NCBI GenBank assembly: GCA_964531335.1 | Contig: CAZHEV010000002.1 | Span: 9,334 to 73,333 of the forward strand | DNA from: CAZHEV01 sp964531335 [NCBI: uncultured bacterium] | GTDB lineage: Bacteria > Eisenbacteria > RBG-16-71-46 > CAZHEV01 | Direction: 5' to 3' | Length of the DNA stretch: 64,000 nucleotides | In this document: in pieces, positions 26,682-36,057 of the stretch | Layout of the letters: every line of letters starts with the position of its first letter | Numbering within the stretch: the first letter of the stretch is position 1 | The notes under the pieces: generated by a model | The model's database searches: none | Seen by the model: only the letters and a program-made list of their open reading frames with translations | Told to the model about the DNA's origin: nothing | Position numbers and translations under genes: made by a program

Positions 26682-27242
26682 ATGAAGTGTATCGTTGGGC
26701 TCGGAAACCCGGGCGAGAAGTATCGACTCACAAGGCACAACGTGGGCTTCAGGGTCGTGGAGGAGCTCGAGGCGAGGCACAAGGCGTCCGTGATTCCATC
26801 CAGGGCGACCTACCGGCTGTCCGAGTTCCGGCTCGGATCGGAGCGGATATATCTGCTGAAGCCGCTGACCTATATGAACTGCTCCGGGCACGGCGTGATG
26901 GACTACACGAAGGACACCGGCGCCGGCGTGTCGGATGTCTTCGTCGTCAGCGACGACGTCTATCTGCCCCTGGGGCGACTGCGCATAAGAAGAAGCGGCG
27001 GGGACGGGGGCCACAATGGAATGGCCTCGCTGGTGGAGTTCTTCGGAACGGAGTCCTTTCCGCGCCTTAGAATAGGCGTCGGTTCGCCGGAGGATCCGGC
27101 CGAGCTGGCCACTTACGTCCTGCTCCCCTTCGATCCGGAGGAGGCGCCGGTGATAGACGAGGGGATAGTCAGGGCGTGCGACGCGGTGGAGACTTTCGTG
27201 CTGGAAGGGATCGACGCCGCCATGAACAAGTTCAACCGGTGA
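26682..27242 (+). CDS. pth: Peptidyl-tRNA hydrolase
   Basis: 186 residues, the standard length. It releases peptides from prematurely dissociated peptidyl-tRNA. The start M-K-C-I-V-G-L-G-N9-P-G-E-K-Y, the catalytic H19 in T-R-H-N-V-G-F, the D-D-V-Y-L-P-L-G-R-L-R-I-R and G-G-D-G-G-H-N-G motifs are all present. No ribosome-binding site is obvious; translation may be coupled to rplY. Confidence 0.97.
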   Translation: MKCIVGLGNPGEKYRLTRHNVGFRVVEELEARHKASVIPSRATYRLSEFRLGSERIYLLKPLTYMNCSGHGVMDYTKDTGAGVSDVFVVSDDVYLPLGRLRIRRSGGDGGHNGMASLVEFFGTESFPRLRIGVGSPEDPAELATYVLLPFDPEEAPVIDEGIVRACDAVETFVLEGIDAAMNKFNR

Positions 27243-27363
27243 GCCGGCAGCACGAGAGCCGGCGCAGTCCGGCGACGCCGCGTGGCGGTGACGGGCAAAG
27301 AAGTACGGGTCGGAGCTGCCCCGCAAGCGGGGCGTGGGTATAGGGACGTGAAAGGAGGATGTG

Positions 27364-29451
27364 ATGAATCCTGGTGTGCCCGGTGAGGTGTTGGTTGCTG
27401 TGGGCGCGGGTGCTTTGGCGCTTGTCACGGCCTTTATTCTGGCGATGCGGGTCCTGAAGGCCGACGCCGGAAACGAGACCATGGTGAGCATATCGGATGG
27501 AGTGCGTGAAGGCGCCATGGCTTTCCTGAAGCGCGAGTACAGGTCCATAGCGGTCTTCGTGGTGATACTGGCCGTCATCCTGACCGTGGGGCTTAGAAGC
27601 GACGTAGTGGAGGGCCTGGGTTGGAAGACCGCGATCGCGTTCCTGGTGGGAGCGATCTGCTCGATGATCGCAGGCTTTATCGGCATGCGGGTCTCGACAA
27701 GGGCCAACAGCCGAACGGCCCAGGGCGCCACGGTCAGCTTCGCAAAGGCTATGGCGGTGGCGTTTCCGGGCGGAGCCGTGATGGGCATGTCCGTCGCCGG
27801 AGCAGGGCTCCTCGGACTGTCCCTGGTCTTCTACATCTTCGGGATGTCCGAGGGAATGAAGAACGCCGCGGTGATAATCGCGGGCTTCTCCATGGGGGCA
27901 AGCTCCATCGCGCTATTCGCTCGTGTGGGAGGCGGGATATACACCAAGGCCGCCGACGTCGGCGCCGACCTGGTAGGTAAGGTCGAGGCGGGCATACCGG
28001 AGGACGATCCCAGAAACCCCGCGACCATCGCGGACAACGTCGGAGACAACGTCGGCGACGTGGCCGGGATGGGCGCCGACCTCTTCGAGTCCTATGTGGG
28101 CACGCTCGTCTCCGCGATAGTCATCGCGCTTTCCACCATGAGTCCGGAGCAGCAGCCGGAGAGATACATAGCCTACGCCTGCATGCTCCTGTCGGTGGGC
28201 ATAGTCGCGTCCATAATCGGGATCTTCTTCGTCAGAAGCGGAAGCGCAAACCCCCAGGGCGCGCTGCGTAACGGCACCGTGGGTGCTGCGGTCCTGTTCG
28301 CCGCGGGGGCGCTCGGGATATCGCTGGTGATGTTCCGCGATCTCGGCCTGGGCGTCTACGGCGCGACGATCTGCGGGCTGGTTGCCGGAATGGTCGTCGG
28401 CTTCGTGGCCGAGTACTACACCACCGGCGACGCCATACGGAAGATAGGCGAGGCTTCAAAGACGGGCGCCGCGACCAACATCATAGCGGGCTTCGCCACG
28501 GGTCTTAAGAGCGCAGTCATTCCCCTGGTGGTTATCGCGATGGCGGTTCTGGGCGCCTACTACATGGTGGACGCAAGCGGGATAAACGGCGTCTTCGGCA
28601 TCGCGCTGGCGGCCGTCGGAATGCTCGCGACCTGCGGCATGACCGTCTCGGTCGACGCCTACGGGCCGATAGCGGACAACGCGGGAGGCATCGCGGAGAT
28701 GGCGCACCTGGGCAAGGACGTGCGCAAGATCACCGACTCTCTCGACGCGGCGGGCAACACCACCGCGGCCATAGCCAAGGGCTTCGCGATCGGGTCGGCC
28801 GCGCTCACGGCGCTCGCTCTGTTCACGGCGTACGTCCAGGCGGTCGGCCTGAAGACCATAGACGTCATGGAGCCGAAGGTGCTGGCGGGGATGTTCATAG
28901 GCGGAGTGGTGCCGTTTCTCTTCGCGGCGGATACGATGAAGGCGGTCGGACGCGCCGCGATGTTCGTGGTCGAGGAGGTTCGCAGGCAGTTCCGCGAGGT
29001 GCCGGGCCTGATGGAGGGCACGGCCAAGGCCGACTATGCCAAGTGCGTGGATATCACCACGGCGGCCGCGCTCAAGGAGATGATCGGCCCCGGAATCCTG
29101 GCTATTGGCATCCCGTTTGCAGTAGGCGTGATCTTCGGACCGGCGACGCTGGGCGGTCTTTTGGCGGGCGCTCTGGTGGTCGGCGTTCCGATGGCGTTGA
29201 TGCTGGCGAACGCCGGTGGCGCTTGGGACAACGCGAAGAAGTGGATAGAGGAAGGCAACCTGGGTGGGAAGGGCTCGGATCCGCACAAAGCGGCCGTGGT
29301 CGGAGATACCGTGGGCGATCCTTTCAAGGACACCTCGGGCCCTTCGCTTAACATATTGTTGAAGCTCATGGCCATCGTATCGCTCGTCTCGGTGCCGCTT
29401 TTCACAGTGCTGCACGAGGCGCTAATGAACGCGGTCAAGGGCATGTTCTAG
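27364..29451 (+). CDS. hppA: Membrane-bound ion-pumping pyrophosphatase, K+-dependent type
   Basis: 695 residues; ATG 27364 is chosen over GTG 27361 because AAAGGAGG ends at 27358. It is an integral membrane enzyme with about 16 helices, coupling pyrophosphate hydrolysis to export of H+ or Na+. The catalytic loops [11 protein letters not shown] and [12 protein letters not shown] are intact. The motif G464-N-T-T-A468-A-I-A-K-G has Ala where K+-independent enzymes have Lys, so K+ dependence is expected. Whether Na+ or H+ is pumped needs the gating residues to be aligned. It is a single gene with its own flanking hairpin downstream. Confidence 0.96.
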   Translation: MNPGVPGEVLVAVGAGALALVTAFILAMRVLKADAGNETMVSISDGVREGAMAFLKREYRSIAVFVVILAVILTVGLRSDVVEGLGWKTAIAFLVGAICSMIAGFIGMRVSTRANSRTAQGATVSFAKAMAVAFPGGAVMGMSVAGAGLLGLSLVFYIFGMSEGMKNAAVIIAGFSMGASSIALFARVGGGIYTKAADVGADLVGKVEAGIPEDDPRNPATIADNVGDNVGDVAGMGADLFESYVGTLVSAIVIALSTMSPEQQPERYIAYACMLLSVGIVASIIGIFFVRSGSANPQGALRNGTVGAAVLFAAGALGISLVMFRDLGLGVYGATICGLVAGMVVGFVAEYYTTGDAIRKIGEASKTGAATNIIAGFATGLKSAVIPLVVIAMAVLGAYYMVDASGINGVFGIALAAVGMLATCGMTVSVDAYGPIADNAGGIAEMAHLGKDVRKITDSLDAAGNTTAAIAKGFAIGSAALTALALFTAYVQAVGLKTIDVMEPKVLAGMFIGGVVPFLFAADTMKAVGRAAMFVVEEVRRQFREVPGLMEGTAKADYAKCVDITTAAALKEMIGPGILAIGIPFAVGVIFGPATLGGLLAGALVVGVPMALMLANAGGAWDNAKKWIEEGNLGGKGSDPHKAAVVGDTVGDPFKDTSGPSLNILLKLMAIVSLVSVPLFTVLHEALMNAVKGMF

Positions 29452-29462
29452 GATCCCGTTCG

Positions 29463-29496
29463 GGCCGGGCGGCGCGTCACGGGCGCCCGCCCGGCC
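29463..29496 (+). terminator. Strong GC hairpin after hppA
   Basis: GGCCGGGCGG (29463-29472) and CCGCCCGGCC (29487-29496) form a perfect 10-bp stem just after the stop. A loose T-containing stretch (GGGGCTTTGTC) follows rather than a clean T tract. Confidence 0.5.
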
Positions 29497-29637
29497 GATG
29501 GGGCTTTGTCCTGAGTCCGGTGGGCTGGTCAGACCGGCGCCGCAAGCGGCGGCAACCGGGGTTGTCCGAACGACGCCCCGGGTGACGGAAAGGCGGGCGA
29601 GCCGGCCGGCGGTGGCGCGGTTCAGGAGGTGGAAGAT

Positions 29638-30222
29638 TTGAAGAATTACGAGACGGTTTTCATCCTCGACCCCGCCCTGAGCGAGGAGAGCGCGACGGAG
29701 GAGATCGAGAAGGCCAAGTCCGTCATAACGGGCGCGAAGGGCGAGCTGATAGACGTTCAGAAGTGGGGAAAGAGGAAGCTTGCGTACGAGATAAAGAAGA
29801 AGAGGGAAGGGATCTACGCGCTGGTCAGGTTCAAGGGCACAGGTGAGGTCGTGGGCGAGCTCGAAAGGAGCTTCAGGCTGACTGAGCCCGTGCTGCGCTT
29901 CCTTACGGTTGTGGATGCCGGCGCCGACGAGGAAAAGCCGGAGGCCGAGGGACAGAAGAGTGCGGCCGGCACGGGCGAGCAGCCGAGCACGGCGGAAAGC
30001 GCTCCAGCGCCCGAGAGCCCGGCCGCCGCTCCCGCGCCCGAGGCTGAGCGCGCCGGAGAGGGCGCAGGAGCCGGTGAGGAAAAGCGGCCTGCGAGCCCGG
30101 AGGAGAGCGTCTCCGGAGAGGCCGCGGCGGAGCCGCGGGAGCGCTCTGAGGAGAAGCCGGCCGGCGGCGAGCGGCCCTCAGAGGAGGAGGAGGAGGAGAA
30201 GGAACCTCCGGCCGCGAGCTAG
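29638..30222 (+). CDS. rpsF: 30S ribosomal protein S6 with long acidic C-terminal extension
   Basis: 194 residues. TTG 29638 is chosen: AGGAGG lies 7 bases upstream, and it gives M-K-N-Y-E-T-V-F-I-L-D-P; the in-frame GTG at 29629 overlaps that ribosome-binding site. The S6 core (residues 1 to about 97) is normal, with W-G-K-R-K-L-A-Y-E-I-K-K and E-P-V-L-R-F. The remaining 97 or so residues are a Glu/Ala/Pro-rich tail ending in a run of Glu. S6 is followed by ssb and rpsR, the canonical order. The tail is unusual in length. Confidence 0.95.
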   Translation: MKNYETVFILDPALSEESATEEIEKAKSVITGAKGELIDVQKWGKRKLAYEIKKKREGIYALVRFKGTGEVVGELERSFRLTEPVLRFLTVVDAGADEEKPEAEGQKSAAGTGEQPSTAESAPAPESPAAAPAPEAERAGEGAGAGEEKRPASPEESVSGEAAAEPRERSEEKPAGGERPSEEEEEEKEPPAAS

Positions 30223-30336
30223 TGCGAGGCGGCGGGGCTCTGGAGACCTCTTCTTGGGGACTGGATCGGGATGGCTGCCGGAACCCCGGCGCCTGTAGGT
30301 GTGGCGAGGACGGGAAGAGGAAGGAGGAGGTGCGCC

Positions 30337-30780
30337 ATGGCGGATCTGAGGCTGGCAAACGTCAACAAGGTATTGATTTCAGGCCGTTTGACACGGGACG
30401 CGGAAGTCAGATATACTCCTGCTGGTAGCCCCGTGTGCACCCTGCCGGTAGCCGCCAACAGAAGGTTCAAAGGCCAAGACGGCGAGTGGAAGAACGAAAC
30501 AACCTACATCAACGTTGTGGCATGGGACAGGTTGGCCGAGCGCGCCGGTCAGATGGCCAAGAAAGGCGCGGCGCTCATGGTGGAAGGCCGCCTTCAGAGC
30601 AGGAGCTTCGAGACGGCGGAGGGAGGCCGCCGCAGTGTCATAGAGGTCAGGGCGGAGAGGATACAGTTTCTCGACCGGCAGACGAAGGAGTCGGAGGACT
30701 CACAAGCCGGCGAGGATTCGGATCAGACCGACGCAAAGGATTTGGACGACGCCGGGGGGGACGATCAGCTCCCCTTCTAG
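30337..30780 (+). CDS. ssb: Single-stranded DNA-binding protein
   Basis: 147 residues from ATG 30337, preceded by AAGGAGG. The OB-fold begins N-K-V-L-I-S-G-R-L-T-R-D-A-E-V-R-Y-T, with the typical W-K-N-E-T-T-Y-I-N-V-V-A-W-D-R-L-A-E. After a short acidic linker it ends in D-D-Q-L-P-F, the acidic tip that recruits repair and replication proteins. It lies between rpsF and rpsR as in most bacteria. Confidence 0.97.
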   Translation: MADLRLANVNKVLISGRLTRDAEVRYTPAGSPVCTLPVAANRRFKGQDGEWKNETTYINVVAWDRLAERAGQMAKKGAALMVEGRLQSRSFETAEGGRRSVIEVRAERIQFLDRQTKESEDSQAGEDSDQTDAKDLDDAGGDDQLPF

Positions 30781-30804
30781 TCCCTTAGGGCTGGAGGATT
30801 GAAA

Positions 30805-31047
30805 TTGGCTAGGTACAGAGAAGGCAAGAGGCCGAGAAAAAAGGTCTGCAAGCTCTGCGTTGAGCACGTCAAGGATATCGACCACAAGGATGAGCGCAGG
30901 CTTGGGAGATTCGTGACCGACAGAGGGAAGATCGTGCCGAGGAGGGTCTCGGGCAACTGCTCGAAGCACCAGGCACAGATAACGCGCGCCGTCAAGAGGG
31001 CCCGGATACTCGCGCTGCTTCCCTTTACGAGCGACCAGTACCGTTAG
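30805..31047 (+). CDS. rpsR: 30S ribosomal protein S18, zinc-binding form
   Basis: 80 residues from TTG 30805, 7 bases after GGAGG (a TTG at 30799 is too close). The S18 core (D-E-R-R-L-G-R-F-V-T-D-R-G-K-I-V-P-R-R, then H-Q-A-Q-I-T-R-A-V-K-R-A-R) is clear. C15, C18, C52 and H55 look like a retained zinc site, the so-called C+ variant. Confidence 0.96.
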   Translation: MARYREGKRPRKKVCKLCVEHVKDIDHKDERRLGRFVTDRGKIVPRRVSGNCSKHQAQITRAVKRARILALLPFTSDQYR

Positions 31048-31090
31048 GTCGTGACCGCGCCGGCGGGTCCCTGGCTGGAGCGCAGGTCAA

Positions 31091-32008
31091 ATGGAGAGAA
31101 TCGAATCCGCCGAGGGAAGAACGGCGGCGACTTTGACCGCCGTGATCTTTACCGGAGCAGTGGCGCTGGCCCTGATGGGGCCATCGACCTTCGTGAAGAG
31201 CGTTCCGCCTCTTGTCGTGGTGCCCTTGGCCGGCATGGGCCTCGTGCAGCGCTTCGGCAAGGGCGCCGCGGTACTCGTGGGGATCGTCCTTGTGGCGGCC
31301 GTGATCTTCGGTGGCGGCTCGGGACTTGTCGCTTCGATAGCGTCCCTGGCCGCGATGGGAGTGCTCCTGGGCGCCGGCGCGAGGCAGGGACAGAGGCCGC
31401 GTCTGACGTGCCTCGTCGGCTCGCTGCCCGTCACGGGGTGGTTGCTCTTGGAGCTTTATACGGGCGGCGCGGAGCTGGTGACGGAGGTCCTGCGCAATCA
31501 GCTCGGAGAGGTGGCGCTCAGAGTAGGAGATTTGCTCGGACAGGTCTTCCCGGCACTTTCTATGGGCGGCTATGACGCGCTGGTGGCGGCGTTCCCCGCC
31601 CTGCTCGTCAGTTGGTCGGTCGTGTTGGCGATGGGCATCTACAGGCTCTCCGAGCTTGTGCTTCCCCAATTCGGTCTCAGGGTGCCTGTGACATCGAGCT
31701 TCTCAACCTTTTCTTTGCCCTGGGCGGTGACCTGGACGACAATAGCCGGGCTGGGTCTCTCGATGTGGGGGCCGGGCGCGACCGGCCCCATCGGCGTCAA
31801 CATGGTTATCGTGTCCGCGATAGCGTTCTCGTTGCAGGGCGCGGCGGTGCTCAGCTACTGGACCGGAAAAGCGACCGGCTCGGCGGTCAGGACCATAGTA
31901 GTCCTGGGCGTGTGGATGCTGGGCGCGCACCTGCTCGCGGTCGTTGGATTCGTGGATACCTGGTGCGATCTCAGGAGGCAGCGCCGCTCCGGCAAGACCG
32001 GCGCCTAA
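31091..32008 (+). CDS. DUF2232 (YybS-like) integral membrane protein
   Basis: 305 residues, ATG after GGAGCGCAGG. It has about eight hydrophobic segments spread over the whole length and a short basic C-terminal tail. Sequence features and its position between rpsR and rplI match the DUF2232/YybS family, which occupies the same place in many genomes. The function is unknown; transport or membrane-related roles have been guessed from topology only. No catalytic residues are evident. Confidence 0.75.
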   Translation: MERIESAEGRTAATLTAVIFTGAVALALMGPSTFVKSVPPLVVVPLAGMGLVQRFGKGAAVLVGIVLVAAVIFGGGSGLVASIASLAAMGVLLGAGARQGQRPRLTCLVGSLPVTGWLLLELYTGGAELVTEVLRNQLGEVALRVGDLLGQVFPALSMGGYDALVAAFPALLVSWSVVLAMGIYRLSELVLPQFGLRVPVTSSFSTFSLPWAVTWTTIAGLGLSMWGPGATGPIGVNMVIVSAIAFSLQGAAVLSYWTGKATGSAVRTIVVLGVWMLGAHLLAVVGFVDTWCDLRRQRRSGKTGA

Positions 32009-32027
32009 GGCTCTTTGGAGGACCAAC

Positions 32028-32471
32028 ATGGAAGTGATACTGCTGCATGATATGAAGGATCTGGGGGAGCGCGGCGATACCGTCAGGGTCGCGGACGGGT
32101 ACGCCAGGAACTATCTAATCCCTCACAAGATGGCCATATCGGCCGCCGGCAGCGGCGCCAGGGTCTTCAGGGAAGAGGAGAGGCAGCGGGACGTGCGGGA
32201 GAACCGCCTGAGGAGAGCCGCGGAGAAGACGGCCGCCGAGATGGGTAAAACTTCGTGCACCATCCCGGTCCAGGTGGGTGAGGAGGACAAAGTCTTCGGG
32301 GCGGTGACGGCCCAGAACATCGCGGAGGCTCTGAACAAATCGGGGTTCCAGGTGGACAAGAAGAAGATCCTGCTCGACGAACCACTCAAGGCCCTGGGTG
32401 TATATAACGTGAGAGTCAAGCTTGGAATGGACGTGGAGGCAAAGGTGAAGGTATGGGTTGTAAAAGAATAG
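32028..32471 (+). CDS. rplI: 50S ribosomal protein L9
   Basis: 147 residues, the standard length; ATG after GGAGGACCAAC. The N-terminal domain M-E-V-I-L-L-H-D-M-K-D-L-G-E-R-G-D with G-Y-A-R-N-Y-L-I-P is joined by the long central helix to the C-terminal RNA-binding domain (F-G-A-V-T-A-Q-N-I-A-E-A-L). Its 3' end overlaps the next gene by 19 bases in another frame. Confidence 0.97.
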   Translation: MEVILLHDMKDLGERGDTVRVADGYARNYLIPHKMAISAAGSGARVFREEERQRDVRENRLRRAAEKTAAEMGKTSCTIPVQVGEEDKVFGAVTAQNIAEALNKSGFQVDKKKILLDEPLKALGVYNVRVKLGMDVEAKVKVWVVKE

Positions 32472-33670
32472 CGTTATCCGTTATCGCCGTTTCCCTCCTG
32501 TCCGCCCTGGCGGGCTGCGAAGGCGGCGAACAGGCGCAGCCGAAGGCCGAGGGGGGCGAGGACGTGCTGGCCGTAGTCGGCGACGAGGTCGTGACCACGG
32601 CAGATATCGACCTGCGCAGGGAGCAAATGGCCCCGGAGGTCAGGGCGGAGTTCGACAATCCGTCCATGCTCAGCTCCCTGATCGATAGAGAGATAAAAGT
32701 GCGCGTCTGGGCCAAGGCGGCCGAGGATGAGGGTCTGACGAAGACCGATAAATTCGAGGATATGCTCGAGGCCGCGCGGGTCTCCATCCTGGCGGAGATG
32801 TACAAGAAGGGAATCCGCGCAGAGGCTTCGGAGTTGACCGAGGAGGACCTGCGCCGGGCGTACGAGCGCGACAAGCATCTCTACTCGCGAGATGCCGAGG
32901 TAAGCGCGCGCCACATCCTTTGCCCCACCGCTGAGCGTGCCGAGGAGGCCCTGGCGGCCATAGAGGGCGGGATGTCGTTCGAGGACGCGGTTGCCGAGTT
33001 CTCCAACGACGTCTTTACAAAGGACCAGGGCGGCGACCTGGGCAAGCTCACGCGCAATACCGCCTTTCCCGGGCTGGGGGTCTCACCCGATTTCTTCGAT
33101 GAGATAGCCTCGACCGAGGCAGGAGAGATCGCGGGGCCCATTGCCACAAGGAGGGGATACCACATAGTCCAGGTGCTGGACAAGAGCGCCGGAATGACTC
33201 GCTCGTTCTCAGAGGTCAGGGGACAACTCGAGAGAAGGATTGTGGAGGAGCGGTCCAGGTCCGGCGAGACCGAGGACCTCGTGACCCTGTGGGATAGATA
33301 CAACGTCGAGATGAATCATGAGGCGATAAAGAAGTACATAGGCTATCCCCTTACCCCTGACGACTACATGAGGCACATCCGCGAAGCCACAACCAGTGGC
33401 GACAAGATAACCTTGTGCGACGCCATGCTCAGGGAGTTTCCCGAGAGCAGGTACGCCCCCTACGCCCTGATGACCATGGGCTTTGTATACTCGGAGGAGC
33501 TCCACAATTACGTGGACGCGACCAAGGCCTTCAGGACGCTGATCAATCAGTACCCGAGCTCGAAGCTGGTTCAGGCCGCCGAATGGATGCTCCGGAACAT
33601 GCAGGGCGATCATCCCCCGCTGCGCAACGTGGAACACGTGGTGGAGATCGCCAGGGGCGCGGGGGACTAG
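32453..33670 (+). CDS. PpiC/parvulin-type peptidyl-prolyl isomerase lipoprotein
   Basis: 405 residues; the ATG lies within the end of rplI, with GGAGG upstream. Signal peptide and lipobox L-A-G-C22 mark it as an exported lipoprotein. A SurA-N-like helical part (G-D-E-V-V-T-T-A-D-I-D) is followed by a parvulin domain (S-A-R-H-I-L-C, then G-G-D-L-G, then G-Y-H-I-V-Q-V). After about residue 285 comes a TPR-like tail (Y-A-P-Y-A-L-M-T-M-G-F-V-Y, then A-T-K-A-F-R-T-L). This suggests a periplasmic folding chaperone for outer-membrane or secreted proteins. Confidence 0.88.
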   Translation: MGCKRIALSVIAVSLLSALAGCEGGEQAQPKAEGGEDVLAVVGDEVVTTADIDLRREQMAPEVRAEFDNPSMLSSLIDREIKVRVWAKAAEDEGLTKTDKFEDMLEAARVSILAEMYKKGIRAEASELTEEDLRRAYERDKHLYSRDAEVSARHILCPTAERAEEALAAIEGGMSFEDAVAEFSNDVFTKDQGGDLGKLTRNTAFPGLGVSPDFFDEIASTEAGEIAGPIATRRGYHIVQVLDKSAGMTRSFSEVRGQLERRIVEERSRSGETEDLVTLWDRYNVEMNHEAIKKYIGYPLTPDDYMRHIREATTSGDKITLCDAMLREFPESRYAPYALMTMGFVYSEELHNYVDATKAFRTLINQYPSSKLVQAAEWMLRNMQGDHPPLRNVEHVVEIARGAGD

Positions 33671-33737
33671 CCGCCTCGATCGGGGGCTCTCCCGGCGTGC
33701 CGGGCGGCTCGAGAAAGCGAAGAAGGAGGTCATTCTC

Positions 33738-34241
33738 TTGATAGAGGTGAATGTCAGCGGAGTGGCGATCGACGACCGCCACAAGAGTCCGGTTGTGATT
33801 CTGCAGGAGAAGGGCGGCGAGAGAGTGCTTCCGATATGGATCGGGGGGAGCGAAGCGCACGCCATTATGGCCCAACTGGCGGGGAAGAAGTTTCAGCGGC
33901 CTCTCACTCATGACCTGATGGTAAACGTGATAAAAGACCTCAAGGCAAGGATCCTGAAGGTCACCATAACGGACCTCAAGGAGAACACCTTCTACGCCGA
34001 GGTCCTCCTCCAAAGACAGAACGAGCTGGTGAAGATCGACGCGCGTCCGAGCGATTCCATCGCGCTCGCCGTCAGAACCGACACCCCGATATTCATAGCC
34101 GAGAAGCTGCTCGAGGGCGGAACGTGCGAGACAGAGCCGAAGAAGAAAAGCGAGAAGGAGATTCAAGAGGAGAGGGCAAAGGACTTGAAGAGATTTCTGG
34201 AGAACCTTCGCCTGGAGGACTTCGGCAAGTTCTCCTTCTGA
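33738..34241 (+). CDS. Bifunctional nuclease family protein (DUF151)
   Basis: 167 residues, TTG start after AAGAAGGAGG. The DUF151 core is plain: P-V-V-I-L-Q-E-K-G-G-E-R-V-L-P-I-W-I-G, then R-P-L-T-H-D-L-M, then D-A-R-P-S-D-S-I-A-L-A-V-R. The C-terminal 40 residues are a charged helical tail similar to that in other family members with a UvrB/UvrC-like helix. Plant members have nuclease activity; the bacterial role is unclear. The stop overlaps the proposed start of the next gene (CTGA). Confidence 0.88.
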   Translation: MIEVNVSGVAIDDRHKSPVVILQEKGGERVLPIWIGGSEAHAIMAQLAGKKFQRPLTHDLMVNVIKDLKARILKVTITDLKENTFYAEVLLQRQNELVKIDARPSDSIALAVRTDTPIFIAEKLLEGGTCETEPKKKSEKEIQEERAKDLKRFLENLRLEDFGKFSF

Positions 34242-36004
34242 TTCTCCGCCGCCGCGCGCGCCCGATCCGCCGTCACAATCTCCCCGGTCCCGCCGGCCGT
34301 GCCCGGGCCTCATGCGCCCGAGGGGCCTTCATCGTCTCCGTCCTGGCATGCCCGGCTGTCCTTGCCTTGGCTACCTGCCTGTGGGCTCAGAACCCCCTCG
34401 TCCCGATCGACATAAGAGAGGCCTACGAAGACCGTGAATACGATGAGGTAGTGGATCTCGCGAGGAGGTTTCTGCGCGACCATCCCGACTCGCCCGCGCG
34501 CCACGAGGTAAGCTATCTCGCAGGCGAGGCGTCCTGGGAGCTGCGAAGGTACTCCCAGGCGGAGGAGCTCCTGGCCCCGGTCGTCGAAGAGGCGCAGGCT
34601 TCGGTGAGGTGGCCGCGGGCGGCGCTGCTGCTTTCGCGCGCACTGGAGAGGCGAAGGGAGTACTTCGGCGCGGCGGAGCTGCTCTCGCTGCTTCTGAGCC
34701 GCAACCCGGGCGAGGACGTGCGCGACGACGCCGACGACATGCTCGAGGATCTGGTCGAAGATTCGCTGTCCCTGAAGGAGTTGAGCTATCTCGCATACAA
34801 GTACGATCGCAGCCCCCTGCACTGCAAGGTGCTGGAGAGGGCGGCGGACATATTGCGGGACGAAAGGAGATGGGAGGAGCTCTGGGACCTATCGGGCATC
34901 GCGGTCCCGAAGTGCCTACAAAGGCGCGGGAGAGAATGGGAGCGCTTCATGGCGGCCGCGGCGCCGCACGCGCCCTCGGCCAGGTGCCGCGACCCGTATC
35001 TGATCGGGCTGGCCTTCCCCACGGACGGGCCGTACCGGGAGTTCGGCGAGAGCCTGGTCAGAGGCGCCACACTGGCGCTGGATGAGCACAACGCCGGCGC
35101 CCGTTTCGATCTGGCCTTCGCGGTCGGAAACACGGGCGGAGATCCGATCTCCGCCGTCTCCTGCGCGCGCGGGTTGCTGCTGGACCGGGGCGCGGCGTGC
35201 GTAATAGGCGGGCTCCTGAGCAGCACCACCGTTGCAATCGCCGGCGTAAGCTCGGCGGTGGGAGCCCCGCTGGTCTCTCCATCCGCCACCAGGGAGAATG
35301 TCGCGGACGCTGGTCCGCTCGTTTACCAGAGCACGCTGCCCAGGATCCTCCAGGCGAGGGCTCTAGCGCAGGCGGCGCGCTCGAGAATCGGGGCCTCGAG
35401 CGCGGCCATACTGTATCCGGAAACCGCGGACGGAGAGCTCTTGAGCGGGTCTTTCCGCGAGACCTTTGTCCTGTCGGGCGGGACCATCGTATTCTCTTCG
35501 GGATATCTCGAGGGAGAGACGAACTTCAGCGCGGCTCTAAGCGCCGCGGCATCCAAGTCTCCGGACTGTCTGCTCCTTGCCGGCGGCGCCAGGGACCTGG
35601 CGCCCTTGATACCTCAGCTCGCTTATTACGATCTCGAGGTGCCGGTGCTGGCCACGGAGTCGATAGCACTGGGCAGGGTCGCGGATCTCGCTAGAAAGCA
35701 CCTGGAAGCGGTCCTATATTCGCCCGGCGCTTACTCCCTTGCGGGCGAGGCGCGGGAGCGCTTCGAGGGGGCCTTCAAGGCCAAGTACGGCATTGTGCCC
35801 GATGACTTCGCCGTCAAGGGATACCTGGCCGCGCGGTTGGTCACAGCGGCGATAGGAGCCGACTCGCGGACCAGAACCGCCGTGGCGAGAAGGCTTGCCG
35901 AGTTTGTTTTCGACGAGGAGCGTCTCAAGGCCAACAGGTTCCTGGCCGTCACCGAGCTTCAGGGGGTGGAGGTGCCGGTCCTCGAGCTGGGCGCTGAGGA
36001 GTGA
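34238..36004 (+). CDS. LpoA-like exported protein: TPR helices plus periplasmic-binding-protein domain
   Basis: About 588 residues from a proposed CTG at 34238. A signal peptide precedes Q-N-P-L-V-P, with basic residues, then a hydrophobic run F-I-V-S-V-L-A-C-P-A-V-L. The only in-frame ATG/GTG/TTG upstream is GTG 34124, deep inside the previous gene; none lies between. CTG overlaps the previous stop as CTGA. Residues about 60-230 are TPR-like helices. About 250-588 form a Leu/Ile/Val-binding-protein-type fold (Y-L-I-G-L-A-F-P, then V-I-G-G-L-L-S-S-T-T, then S-P-S-A-T). The combination matches LpoA, the lipoprotein activator of penicillin-binding protein 1A, though no lipobox is evident. No transporter genes are adjacent. 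Confidence 0.7.
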   Translation: MILRRRARPIRRHNLPGPAGRARASCARGAFIVSVLACPAVLALATCLWAQNPLVPIDIREAYEDREYDEVVDLARRFLRDHPDSPARHEVSYLAGEASWELRRYSQAEELLAPVVEEAQASVRWPRAALLLSRALERRREYFGAAELLSLLLSRNPGEDVRDDADDMLEDLVEDSLSLKELSYLAYKYDRSPLHCKVLERAADILRDERRWEELWDLSGIAVPKCLQRRGREWERFMAAAAPHAPSARCRDPYLIGLAFPTDGPYREFGESLVRGATLALDEHNAGARFDLAFAVGNTGGDPISAVSCARGLLLDRGAACVIGGLLSSTTVAIAGVSSAVGAPLVSPSATRENVADAGPLVYQSTLPRILQARALAQAARSRIGASSAAILYPETADGELLSGSFRETFVLSGGTIVFSSGYLEGETNFSAALSAAASKSPDCLLLAGGARDLAPLIPQLAYYDLEVPVLATESIALGRVADLARKHLEAVLYSPGAYSLAGEARERFEGAFKAKYGIVPDDFAVKGYLAARLVTAAIGADSRTRTAVARRLAEFVFDEERLKANRFLAVTELQGVEVPVLELGAEE

Positions 36005-36057
36005 GGCGGCCGGAGATCGCACGCGGCGGCGCGGGTCCTATCCGGCGCGATACGGCC

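Noticed and set aside
36005-36057. Bidirectional terminator between convergent genes
   Set aside because: Only a weak 6-7 bp complementarity (TGAGGC with GCCTCA) and no T tracts.
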